This document shows positions 15,508-22,489 of a stretch of 29,677 nt of DNA, piece after piece. Both the position numbers and the translations under genes were made by a program. Every line of letters starts with the position of its first letter. Positions within the stretch are counted from its first letter, which is position 1. Source of the DNA: an uncultured Lachnospiraceae bacterium (GTDB lineage Bacteria; Bacillota; Clostridia; Lachnospirales; Lachnospiraceae); NCBI GenBank assembly GCA_910586255.1, contig CAJUHR010000044.1:1-29677 (forward strand), in the 5' to 3' direction. The notes beneath the pieces are model-generated. The model was not told the DNA's origin. It saw only the letters and a list, made by a program, of their open reading frames with translations, and searched no databases.

Positions 15508-17280
15508 TTATTGCCGCATGTATATGCCTTCCTTCCACCCTCCACTTGGCTGAACAATTACCGCAATTCCTGTTCCAGTCAATGTATAGGTGGTTTCCTC
15601 AATTAAAGTTCCTTCAAAATAATAAGCTGATGATACTTGTGTTTTTTCTGGATTTATGTAAGAAAGCATTTGTGTATCTGTATACCATCCTTCTTCGCTA
15701 TATCCTGTATAGGTTAGCTGAACCTCTGAATCATCTGCATAAGTAATAGAAATCATCTGCCCATCTTCGTCAACATAATCCCCTATCCAATTTTCATAAG
15801 AAGATGTTTCAACCCGTTGTTGTAAGTTTGTTCTTGTTCCTGTATCTTCTTCGGATAAAATTCCAATATCCGATTTCAGATTATTTATTGCACCTGATTG
15901 CCAAGCAGGTGCAGACCTCTGATTTCTGTTATCCGCCAATCCCTTACTATTCCTTGTGCTCTCTTCCTTGCTTTCATCCAAGAATTCCTGAGCTCCACTA
16001 GACATAAATTCTATCTTGCTTATTTTTTCTTGGGAATCAAGACTAATTGCGATCAGCCTATCTCCTCCTGGTGCATCGGAACCAGACATATTTCCATATA
16101 CCATTCTCTCCCCATATTCCCCAAGATAACCATAATGGTGTTCTGCCAGAGATTTTCCATCTTTCTCCAGCGAAAATGAATCTCCAACATTCATCCCATA
16201 AAGAGAATATTTGGGTGTTTCCATAATTAAAATATCAATATTACCATTATCATTAAGAGTCACTGCTAAATCCTCATTTCCATACATATAATCCTCTGCT
16301 ATTTCTTCCATATCATTTTTTTGTATAAAATCCATTACTTCCTTTCGTGCCAATGGTATATAATCTGATAGCTCATTTCCCTTCCCACTACTCTTCCAGA
16401 ACATAGAAACACCCACAATAAGACCGATTCCAATAATTGCCATTGTCATCAATTTTTTTGTTTTACTCCCTTTTCCTGTTGAATTATGCTCCGAAGACTG
16501 TCTGGTAAAATCACCTCCTGTTTCTGAACATTCTTTTGGCACTTTGTTCTTAGATTTCTCTTTTTCCTCCATTATCCGCTCTCTTGCCTGGACAGCTTTA
16601 CCTTTACCAACTATCCTCATATTTATCTTACCGCCAGAATACATTACCTGCAATTTTTCTCCAGCAAAAATTCCTAATACTACATTAGATGATTGGCCGG
16701 CAAGTATTTGCTGAATTTGCGATAGATAACAGCTTTCTATATGCGGCTTAAAATACAACTCTTTTTCAAACTTTATAATTCTTTCATCTGTTATTGCCAA
16801 AAATTCCTTTTTATATTTGCTGCCGAATAATCCAGATTGAATATGTCGAAGTGCTACTAACTTTTCATTATTTTTTAATAATGGATATAAATGTTTACAA
16901 AAAATTCCTGTTCCAAAAAACATTCTAACTGCTTTACTATCATAATCAGTATTACAAAGTTTTTCCAACTCCTCTTTGAATAGTTCTAATGTCCTAATTT
17001 TCATTTCTGTCTGTTCCACTTTTTTATCATCTGAATCGAACTTAGGTACATGAAATTCTTGTTTATTTTCCTTTTGCTCTTCTTGATCTTCTTTTTTATC
17101 ATCTAAACTGCTTTTATCATCTGGTTTTATAGAGTACCCACACATCCCACAAAATTTAACATCTTTTTCCAGCAAGCACCCACAATGGGGGCATTTCTCA
17201 ACCTTCTCTATTTTTTCACCGCAATTAGAACAAAATTTTGCTTGTCCATCCAGTTCACATCCACAATTCCTACATTTCAT
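15508..17280 (-). CDS. Double zinc-ribbon, PH-like, single-pass membrane protein
   Basis: A 590-aa protein. Residues 1-48 hold two CxxC-CxxC zinc ribbons (Cys 3, 6, 17, 20 and 30, 33, 44, 47). Residues about 140-238 resemble a bacterial PH-type domain (KKEFLAITDERIIKFEKELYF). One membrane helix lies at about 277-296 (LMTMAIIGIGLIVGVSMFW), so the N-terminal part is probably cytosolic and the 290-residue C-terminal part outside. The last 90 residues are beta-rich. The ATG overlaps the stop of the gene before it (ATGA), so the two are co-translated. Role unknown; a stress sensor or envelope regulator is possible. The gene is AT-rich compared with the cassette to its left. Confidence 0.75.
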   Translation of the reverse strand: MKCRNCGCELDGQAKFCSNCGEKIEKVEKCPHCGCLLEKDVKFCGMCGYSIKPDDKSSLDDKKEDQEEQKENKQEFHVPKFDSDDKKVEQTEMKIRTLELFKEELEKLCNTDYDSKAVRMFFGTGIFCKHLYPLLKNNEKLVALRHIQSGLFGSKYKKEFLAITDERIIKFEKELYFKPHIESCYLSQIQQILAGQSSNVVLGIFAGEKLQVMYSGGKINMRIVGKGKAVQARERIMEEKEKSKNKVPKECSETGGDFTRQSSEHNSTGKGSKTKKLMTMAIIGIGLIVGVSMFWKSSGKGNELSDYIPLARKEVMDFIQKNDMEEIAEDYMYGNEDLAVTLNDNGNIDILIMETPKYSLYGMNVGDSFSLEKDGKSLAEHHYGYLGEYGERMVYGNMSGSDAPGGDRLIAISLDSQEKISKIEFMSSGAQEFLDESKEESTRNSKGLADNRNQRSAPAWQSGAINNLKSDIGILSEEDTGTRTNLQQRVETSSYENWIGDYVDEDGQMISITYADDSEVQLTYTGYSEEGWYTDTQMLSYINPEKTQVSSAYYFEGTLIEETTYTLTGTGIAVIVQPSGGWKEGIYMRQ

Positions 17281-17654
17281 TTTCTCTTTTCCCTCTTTCT
17301 CTGTAATTTTCTTAATGCTATCATTATCAACCCACCCAATAAATAGGCTGGCAGATCACATATATCTGTAGTTGCCTGTGGCAAATATAGAGGAGCTATA
17401 AATTCCCAATAAGCCCCAGCCAAATAAAGTAAAAGAATATTTTCTGAACTCCTAATTTTGCGCTTCATCCAAAAGCACATGAGCAACTGACAAATAGCCG
17501 AAAAGCAGACTCCTGCCATTACATCATTTAAATAGCATTGGATAAACCAATGAAGCACTATCCGTTTCAGCCAAAATTTATTCATAAGATAAATACTTAA
17601 GGATATTCCCATAAGAATGATATCCAATCGATTCTGTTCCCACTGCTTCTTCAT
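17277..17654 (-). CDS. Small polytopic membrane protein, second gene of the zinc-ribbon operon
   Basis: From the ATG at 17654 (MKKQWEQNRLDIILMG) the 125-aa product has about four hydrophobic segments and a basic C-terminus (LRKLQRKREKRK). The ATG shares one base with the TGA of the preceding gene, and the last four bases overlap the next start, so all three genes should be translated together. The frame is open to 17735 but that part lies over the upstream gene. I do not recognise the family; a short segment near LYLPQATTDICDLPAYLLGG faintly recalls the end of VanZ-type proteins. Confidence 0.65.
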   Translation of the reverse strand: MKKQWEQNRLDIILMGISLSIYLMNKFWLKRIVLHWFIQCYLNDVMAGVCFSAICQLLMCFWMKRKIRSSENILLLYLAGAYWEFIAPLYLPQATTDICDLPAYLLGGLIMIALRKLQRKREKRK

Positions 17655-18316
17655 CAGCAAAATGCCATCATAAGTATAATTACTATCACGCTCACCATAA
17701 GACCTATTACCATCTGTATTGTTCCCATAAGACACCCGCCTGTTACCCCTGCGGTGTCAGTCACAACTCCTTTCCCACGTTCTTTCGGATTATATTCCTT
17801 TTCAATAAACAAAACTGCCTCTTTTTCTCCTGCCATCTCTCTTATGGTATCAAATTTCTTTAAATATTTTGTTGCTTCAAGCACCCCCATATTGCCCGCA
17901 ATAAAGCTATAAGCTACCATCAATGCACCAGCAACTAATCCAGCCATTATAAGGGTTTCTAAAAAACGATCTTCCCCGGGATTATTAATATAATAAAGGA
18001 TAGATAACAGTAAAATAGCACCTGCCACTATTGCCAATAAACATTGTTCTATCTGGCTTTTCTTAACTAATTCATTTCTATAGCAATCATATTTATTCCT
18101 ATTACTTTCCAATTCATCAACTGGCTTGGAAGGCATAAATGAATTATCCCTCTGGGAATCCGTTCCACTTATAGCTGCTCCACATTCTGAGCAAAATTTT
18201 TCATTATCTTTCACCTTTCTCCCGCAATTATGACAATATACTGGCATCTGAAAACCACAATTCGGACAAAATCTCTGTCCTTCCGTTACCTGCAACCCAC
18301 ATTTTTCGCAAAACAT
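17654..18316 (-). CDS. Double zinc-ribbon membrane protein, first gene of the operon
   Basis: A 220-aa protein with two zinc ribbons at the N-terminus (Cys 3, 6, 17, 20 and 28, 31, 42, 45) and membrane helices near residues 92-108, 120-140 and 199-219. The start ATG has GGAGGAGTGAGAT before it. It lies 47 bp downstream of the decayed tiny gene of module copy 1, in the same direction, and there is no other obvious promoter, so it was probably expressed from that module's promoter. Substrate or ligand unknown. Confidence 0.7.
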   Translation of the reverse strand: MFCEKCGLQVTEGQRFCPNCGFQMPVYCHNCGRKVKDNEKFCSECGAAISGTDSQRDNSFMPSKPVDELESNRNKYDCYRNELVKKSQIEQCLLAIVAGAILLLSILYYINNPGEDRFLETLIMAGLVAGALMVAYSFIAGNMGVLEATKYLKKFDTIREMAGEKEAVLFIEKEYNPKERGKGVVTDTAGVTGGCLMGTIQMVIGLMVSVIVIILMMAFC

Positions 18317-18363
18317 ATCTCACTCCTCCAACCGTATTTAATTATCTTCCAGTTCCTATGATG

Positions 18364-18482
18364 TCATTTTATCTGACACCAAGCTTCCAACCTGGCAATA
18401 GAAATCATTGCCCTAGCCACCAGTTCAGTTGGCATTTTCATAATTTTTTCGATTACAATATCTTTCTCTGTAGGTTCTACAT
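18364..18482 (-). pseudogene. Tiny partner gene, module copy 1, decayed
   Basis: The minus strand reads EPTEKDIVIEKIMKMPTELVA, clearly the same as the tiny proteins of copies 2 and 3, but two extra bases after the ATG create an immediate TAG (ATG TAG), and the C-terminal part is cut short at TGA. It cannot be translated from its original start. Confidence 0.75.
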
Positions 18483-18507
18483 CCTATCTCTTTTTAATTA
18501 ATATATT

Positions 18508-18549
18508 CTAAATTAAATTTAGTTTATCACGATTGTATTAAGTTGTCAA
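18508..18549. promoter_or_regulatory. Operator and minus-strand promoter, module copy 1
   Basis: The palindrome CTAAATTAAATTTAG (18508-18522) touches the -10 box of a minus-strand promoter: TTGACA (18544-18549), 17-bp spacer, TAAACT (18521-18526). This side is intact. The plus-strand promoter, intact in copies 2 and 3, has lost its TTGACT (now TAAACT) and its -10 box. Confidence 0.75.
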
Positions 18550-18604
18550 TGTGATAAAATAAACTGAATTTATTCTCTATGGTGCGGTTCAACACAATAA
18601 AACT

Positions 18605-18672
18605 TTGAATTTGAGTGAATGGATTCACTGATATTAAAAGAAAAGTATTTGAAGCAGGAAAAACTGGATAAA
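18605..18672 (+). pseudogene. HTH repressor, module copy 1, remnant
   Basis: About 22 codons align with the start of the HTH genes of copies 2 and 3 (LSE-WIH, then LKEKYLKQEKL in the next frame). A single-base deletion shifts the frame after the eighth codon, and similarity ends near 18672, shortly before a fragment of the dispersed palindrome repeat. Confidence 0.75.
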
Positions 18673-18701
18673 CACTTTATTCTGTTCATCCAGATTCCCA
18701 A

Positions 18702-18770
18702 TGTGTCCAAATTGGACACATTTCAGCAACCAAAACAGATATCCGCTTTTTCTCAAGAAAAACATGATCT
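18702..18770. repeat. Dispersed palindrome repeat, partial copy A
   Basis: GTGTCCAAATTGGACAC (18703-18719) followed by a stretch that aligns with copy C downstream of its palindrome (TTTC-N3-AACCAAA-CAG-TATC). The hairpin half of the repeat is missing. The rest of the gene-free interval to 18910 shows nothing I can name. Confidence 0.6.
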
Positions 18771-18910
18771 TCTCTTTTATTGTCTTAAGCTTAATATCCT
18801 TAATGAATACTCTTGGATTTTGTCTTTGCTCTAATATGTTTCACCTCTTTTTTGCACAGTATGATGTAAATTATTAACTACGATTTTATAGCATATCCCA
18901 TTATAGGCTT

Positions 18911-18960
18911 AAAAACCATATAGAGTAGTCTCTGACCAAAGACTACCCCATATGGTTTTT
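18911..18960. terminator. Bidirectional hairpin terminator
   Basis: Arms AAAAACCATAT-N-GAGTAGTCT and AGACTAC-N2-CATATGGTTTTT form a long stem about 50 bp downstream of the 179-aa membrane gene. Confidence 0.75.
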
Positions 18961-19012
18961 AAAAAAATTTCTCATATATCCCTTACACAAGTAAGACAAG
19001 CAATAGACACCC

Positions 19013-19552
19013 TTAATATAAATTCTCCGCAGGAACATATATCCTAATATACTTATCTTCTTCATGCATGATACTATCTTCGTGATCTATTAGCGGAGAG
19101 AAAGCTTTATTTAATATCTCAACTTTAAACATTCTCTCTGGAAATCCTATATAAAAATCGTCATTCCAAGACTCATCCACGATTACATCTTTACTACTCC
19201 CAGTCCTCAAATCACCATTATGATCATTATATATGTAACTATAGATAATGTCCCCATTGTCACTTATATTGAGAGAACAGTATTCATTATAAGCATTAGG
19301 TCTTAATTTATATACGTCCTTTATATAATACCCTGTAGTACAAAACAAACAGAGTATAAAACTCATACTCCAATATATCATATGTGTACATACAAAGGAT
19401 CCTAGAAATGATCCCAGAATAGTTCCTAATATACCATTCTTTCTTACCTCTTTAACATCATTGTCATTACTAAATATACCATAAATGATACATCCAATAG
19501 CAATAACCCAAAATAATACTTTCATTACAGGTTTTTCAAAAATTACAAACAT
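19013..19552 (-). CDS. Membrane protein of module copy 2, unknown
   Basis: A 179-aa product with a hydrophobic helix at about 8-28 (VMKVLFWVIAIGCIIYGIF), one or two more at 40-75 (ILGTILGSFLGSFV, then MIYWSMSFILCLFCTTGYY), and a soluble acidic C-terminal half. It lies 93 bp behind the tiny gene of copy 2 in the same direction, so the two probably form one operon under the copy 2 operator. I do not recognise the family. The gene is very AT-rich. Confidence 0.6.
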   Translation of the reverse strand: MFVIFEKPVMKVLFWVIAIGCIIYGIFSNDNDVKEVRKNGILGTILGSFLGSFVCTHMIYWSMSFILCLFCTTGYYIKDVYKLRPNAYNEYCSLNISDNGDIIYSYIYNDHNGDLRTGSSKDVIVDESWNDDFYIGFPERMFKVEILNKAFSPLIDHEDSIMHEEDKYIRIYVPAENLY

Positions 19553-19645
19553 TTTTCTCTTTCTCCTTTAGTTAATTATTAAGTTTCCATTCGTCATAGT
19601 ATTTAGTAAATAACGGTTCCTCATAAGTACACAATATATAAAACA

Positions 19646-19816
19646 TCATAATTCCTCTGACACTCCCTTCTCTTCTTTTCCTTGCAGAACAAATAAGACT
19701 TCCTCCATCCGGCTCCCAGCTTCCAACCCAGCAATAAAAATCAACACCTTCTCTACCTGTTTTTCTGGCATCTCCATAACCTTTTCGATTACAATACCCT
19801 TCTCTGTAGGTTCCAT
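19646..19816 (-). CDS. Tiny partner protein, module copy 2 (56 aa)
   Basis: ATG at 19816 after AAGGAGAAGAT. The sequence begins MEPTEKGIVIEKVMEMPEKQ and continues VEKVLIFIAGLEAGSRMEE, with an acidic end. The pattern hxxM-PExQV-xKVLIFI-xxLE matches the last helices of the HTH protein encoded divergently, 9 of 20 residues identical in the best segment when copy 3 is used. The gene is too short for most ORF callers. It lies first in an operon with the 179-aa membrane gene and is expressed from a strong promoter. It may bind the HTH protein through the shared helical segment. Confidence 0.78.
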   Translation of the reverse strand: MEPTEKGIVIEKVMEMPEKQVEKVLIFIAGLEAGSRMEEVLFVLQGKEEKGVSEEL

Positions 19817-19842
19817 ATCTTCTCCTTCTTAATCAAGATATC

Positions 19843-19923
19843 CTAAATTAAATTTAGTTTATCATGATTGTATTAAGATGTCAATACGCTATTCTTGACT
19901 GAATTTATTTGCTATGATATGAT
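19843..19923. promoter_or_regulatory. Divergent promoters and operator, module copy 2
   Basis: Palindrome CTAAATTAAATTTAG at 19843-19857. Minus promoter TTGACA (19879-19884), 17 bp, TAAACT (19856-19861), so the palindrome begins at the -10 box. Plus promoter TTGACT (19895-19900), 17 bp, TATGAT (19918-19923); its spacer holds a CTGAATTTA half-site. Confidence 0.85.
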
Positions 19924-19946
19924 TCTATATAAAGGTGGTGACAAAT

Positions 19947-20306
19947 TTGGATTTAAGTGAACGCATTCGGACAATATTAAAAGAAAACTATTTAAAGCAA
20001 AAGGAGCTGGCCAAAGAGCTTGGTGTTACAGAAAGCTACATTTCTGCCATCCTCAACCACAGGAATACAAACATTTCCCAGGCACTAGCCACCCTGATTG
20101 AGGAAAAGTATGGCTATTACAGCCAGTGGGTACTAAATGGCACAGAGCCGAAATTAAAGATCGCCGGAAAAAACCGGACCTTATCGGATATCCACCAGAG
20201 GGCAATCCTGCAGATTGAGCGGCTTGCCCCGGAGCAGATCAGAGCGGTCCTGGCTTTTATCAAATACTTAGAGGACATTGAGCGTAATCAATTAAACAAA
20301 CTATAA
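19947..20306 (+). CDS. HTH repressor, module copy 2
   Basis: A 119-aa protein with an XRE/Cro-type helix-turn-helix at about residues 18-45 (KQKELAKELGVTESYISAIL), a linker, then a C-terminal helical tail (HQRAILQIERLAPEQIRAVL, then AFIKYLE). The start is a TTG at 19947 by alignment with the ATG of copy 3 (MNLSERIR); AAAGGTGGTGAC sits before it. In-frame GTG codons just upstream form part of that site. It is about 90% identical to copy 3. Likely represses itself and the divergent tiny-gene operon. Confidence 0.88.
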   Translation: MDLSERIRTILKENYLKQKELAKELGVTESYISAILNHRNTNISQALATLIEEKYGYYSQWVLNGTEPKLKIAGKNRTLSDIHQRAILQIERLAPEQIRAVLAFIKYLEDIERNQLNKL

Positions 20307-20641
20307 CACTTAATACGGGTTAATAACATATCCGTTTTTATGACTTAAGCAGAGTTGGATAGGGAATCTACAGACTATTGTATAGAGCAGGAGAGTAGCA
20401 ATCATCTTTTATTTTCCTCTATTTTTGTAATGTCAGTGATATTTACTGCTATTTTGAGACTGGATAAACCAGAAGGGCATCCATATCCCTCTACAAGGAA
20501 TTATTTCCATATAGCAGAATTAACGAAACGGCTTTCCGGGCCATATGCGGATTATCCGGCAAACCGTCCTACAAACACGGTCTGCCGAATAGAACCCAAT
20601 GAAAAAAGCTGCCATACAGAGAAATTCTCCAGCCACTTTTA
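20307..20641. other. Gene-free interval after HTH copy 2
   Basis: A 95-codon plus frame (from 20355) has no ribosome binding site and no recognisable domain. I see no RNA or repeat here beyond the terminator that follows. Confidence 0.5.
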
Positions 20642-20675
20642 AAACTCTCCGTTATTCCCCAAACGGAGAGTTTTT
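20642..20675. terminator. Hairpin terminator AAACTCTCCGTT/AACGGAGAGTTTTT
   Basis: An 11-bp stem with an 8-bp loop and a T-run on the plus strand, A-run on the other. It sits 3 bp from the end of the 181-aa membrane gene, so it serves both directions. Confidence 0.85.
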
Positions 20676-20677
20676 GT

Positions 20678-21223
20678 CTAACTTATAAAGAGATTCCCCA
20701 AAACAGCCAGGCTCTCGTGCGCCCTCATAAGCGCCATAAAGTCAATCAAAAGGGGAACCAGAATCATCACAAGAGGATTCGTCAACCGGGCCATCCGCTG
20801 AATCTCCCCCTGCATCCAGTCCCCCCATTTTTCCACGGCCTCCTTTCCCTGTACCGGTTCCATAGTTGCCAGCATATAGAAATTTCCCGGGGCATAAGTC
20901 ACATAAATCCGGAACAGCCAGTCCTTTAGCATCCCCAGGATTCCGATACAGATAAGAATCGCCAGGTTACTGTGAATCAGCCGCCCATAGCCGCCCAGGC
21001 CTGCCGGCTGTCTCCCAATCTGATACAGGCACCACCCGGCCCGGCCCATAAAACCTACCGCAACCAAAAAGAGGGAATGGATTCCCACATAGGGCAGTAT
21101 CCACTTATCCGTTCCAAATGCAATTTTGTTTCTGTCCATCACATCGGGGATGTTCTCCGGGATAACGGGACATTCCCCCTGTAATCCATACCGTTCTTTC
21201 AGTTCCTCGTAATTCACTTCCAT
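20678..21223 (-). CDS. Membrane protein of module copy 3, unknown
   Basis: A 181-aa protein; the start MEVNYEELKERYG at 21223 has GGAAGGAGGAAAGGAA before it. Hydrophobic segments near 46-68 (ILPYVGIHSLFLVAVGFMG), 85-105 (LAILICIGILGMLKDWLF) and 148-175 suggest three membrane passes. It lies 143 bp behind the tiny gene of copy 3 in the same direction and is likely its operon partner. No family recognised; no similarity to the membrane proteins of copies 1 and 2 is obvious, so the module may carry different cargo each time. Confidence 0.6.
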   Translation of the reverse strand: MEVNYEELKERYGLQGECPVIPENIPDVMDRNKIAFGTDKWILPYVGIHSLFLVAVGFMGRAGWCLYQIGRQPAGLGGYGRLIHSNLAILICIGILGMLKDWLFRIYVTYAPGNFYMLATMEPVQGKEAVEKWGDWMQGEIQRMARLTNPLVMILVPLLIDFMALMRAHESLAVLGNLFIS

Positions 21224-21366
21224 TTCCTTTCCTCCTTCCATGGCCTTTTCCTATGGCCTTTCCTTTCCGTCACTTTGCCCTCCCCATCACCCTACCTTAT
21301 CCTTTATCCCCCATCTCCCGGTTCTCGTCTGCTTCCTGCATGGTCAGCGATATACGCCTGGTTCCG

Positions 21367-21522
21367 TTAAAATTCTCCCGCACTCCCTTCTTCTACGCTT
21401 TTCTTCTCCTGCAACTGAATCCCGGCTTCCAAACCGGCAATAAAAATCAGCACCTTGGATACCTGTTCCTCTGGCATTTCACGAATCTTATTGATTACAA
21501 GGTCTTTCTCTGTAGGTTTCAT
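21367..21522 (-). CDS. Tiny partner protein, module copy 3 (51 aa)
   Basis: ATG at 21522 after GGAAGGAGAGGGAC. The protein begins MKPTEKDLVINKIREMPEEQ, continues VSKVLIFIAGLEAGIQLQEK and ends in an acidic tail. Its segment IREMPEEQVSKVLIFIAGLE lines up without gaps with IERLAPEQIRAVLAFIKYLE of the divergent HTH protein: I, E, Q, V, L, F, I, L and E are identical. It shares its operator layout with copy 2. It could form mixed dimers with the repressor, act as antirepressor, or be a small toxin or antitoxin component; none of this is proven. Confidence 0.78.
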   Translation of the reverse strand: MKPTEKDLVINKIREMPEEQVSKVLIFIAGLEAGIQLQEKKSVEEGSAGEF

Positions 21523-21549
21523 GTCCCTCTCCTTCCCAGTTAAGATATG

Positions 21550-21630
21550 CTAAATTGAATTTAGTCTATCATAACTATATTTAGCTGTCAATGTTCTGTT
21601 CTTGACTGAATTTATTGGCTATGTTATGAT
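21550..21630. promoter_or_regulatory. Divergent promoters and operator, module copy 3
   Basis: Palindrome CTAAATTGAATTTAG at 21550-21564. Minus promoter TTGACA (21586-21591), 17 bp, TAGACT (21563-21568). Plus promoter TTGACT (21602-21607), 17 bp, TATGAT (21625-21630), with a CTGAATTTA half-site in the spacer. Same geometry as copy 2. Confidence 0.85.
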
Positions 21631-21653
21631 GCTACATAAAGGTGGTGACAAAG

Positions 21654-22019
21654 ATGAATTTAAGTGAACGGATTCGATTAATCTTAAAAGAAAACCATTT
21701 GAAACAGAAAGAGCTGGCTAAGGAGCTGGGTGTTACGGAAAGCTATATCTCTGCCATCCTTAATGAACGGAACCCCCGGATTTCCCAGGCCTTAGCAACT
21801 CTGATTGAAGAAAAATACGGCTATCACAGCGGCTGGGTGCTGTCTGGCACAGAGCCGAAATTAAAGATCGCCGGAAAAAACCGGGCCTTATCGGATATCC
21901 ACCAGAGGGCAATCCTGCAGATTGAGCGGCTTGCCCCAGAACAAATCCAAGCAGTCCTGGCTTTTATTAAATATTTAGAGGAAGCAGAACTTGAGGGAGG
22001 TGGGGAACACCTCCAATAA
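21654..22019 (+). CDS. HTH repressor, module copy 3
   Basis: A 121-aa paralogue of the copy 2 regulator. ATG at 21654 follows AAAGGTGGTGACAAAG. The XRE-type helix-turn-helix is at about 18-45, and the differences from copy 2 include residues at the end of the recognition region (NERNPRIS against NHRNTNIS), while the operators differ only at the centre base. The C-terminal tail (HQRAILQIERLAPEQIQAVL, then AFIKYLEE) ends in a Glu/Gly-rich extension. Expected to control itself, the tiny gene and the 181-aa membrane gene, and possibly copy 2 as well. Confidence 0.88.
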   Translation: MNLSERIRLILKENHLKQKELAKELGVTESYISAILNERNPRISQALATLIEEKYGYHSGWVLSGTEPKLKIAGKNRALSDIHQRAILQIERLAPEQIQAVLAFIKYLEEAELEGGGEHLQ

Positions 22020-22059
22020 ATTCATGATAATAATATATATTTGATTCTTTTGACTTGTA

Positions 22060-22270
22060 CAGGGACGGTTTTGGATATCTGCAGGGCATACGGATTGGGC
22101 GGGGGAATCCTCTCCCCCGCCTTCCCTTTTTGTCCGGGAAAGAACTTCCCTCCACGGATGAGTATCCGCTCCCTCCCTCTTACTTTCCTGCCCATTAAGA
22201 TAGGAATCGCAAGAAAACGTGTCCAACTTGGACACATCCATCTTAGAACTGTCCGATACCTTCCTTCTCC
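22060..22270. repeat. Dispersed hairpin-palindrome repeat, copy B
   Basis: Holds a G-rich hairpin GGCGGGGGA-ATCCTC-TCCCCCGCC (about 22098-22121) and the palindrome GTGTCCAACTTGGACAC (22219-22235), about 100 bp apart. The same arrangement is found in copy C. Minus-strand frames over it (SKLDTF-S-C) match those over copy C, which is why such repeats are often annotated as small hypothetical proteins. The remainder of the interval to the terminator at 22391 holds nothing I can identify. Confidence 0.7.
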
Positions 22271-22390
22271 CTCCTACCAGCATTTCCACTGGTCATTCAG
22301 TAAAAACCGCTTAGGTTCTTTGCCGGCATCCCTCCATCCCCGGTATTCATTTCAAAGAAAATATGGCTCCCCAACTGTATGTAGACATAG

Positions 22391-22425
22391 AAAAAGAAGC
22401 ATCTCTTTTTCCGAAATGCCTCTTC
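22391..22425 (-). terminator. Terminator downstream of the PD-(D/E)XK-like gene
   Basis: On the minus strand GAGGCAT pairs with ATGCTTC (one G-U), followed by TTTTTC. About 65 bp after the stop at 22490. Confidence 0.6.
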
Positions 22426-22489
22426 TCTAAATATTTTTTAGATTTAGTTTCTATTCTGATTTACCGATACAGTAGATTGCTTCTGCCAG

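Noticed and set aside
20355..20642. Plus-strand frame of 95 codons after HTH copy 2
   Set aside because: No ribosome binding site or promoter, no family likeness, and not present after the other HTH copies.
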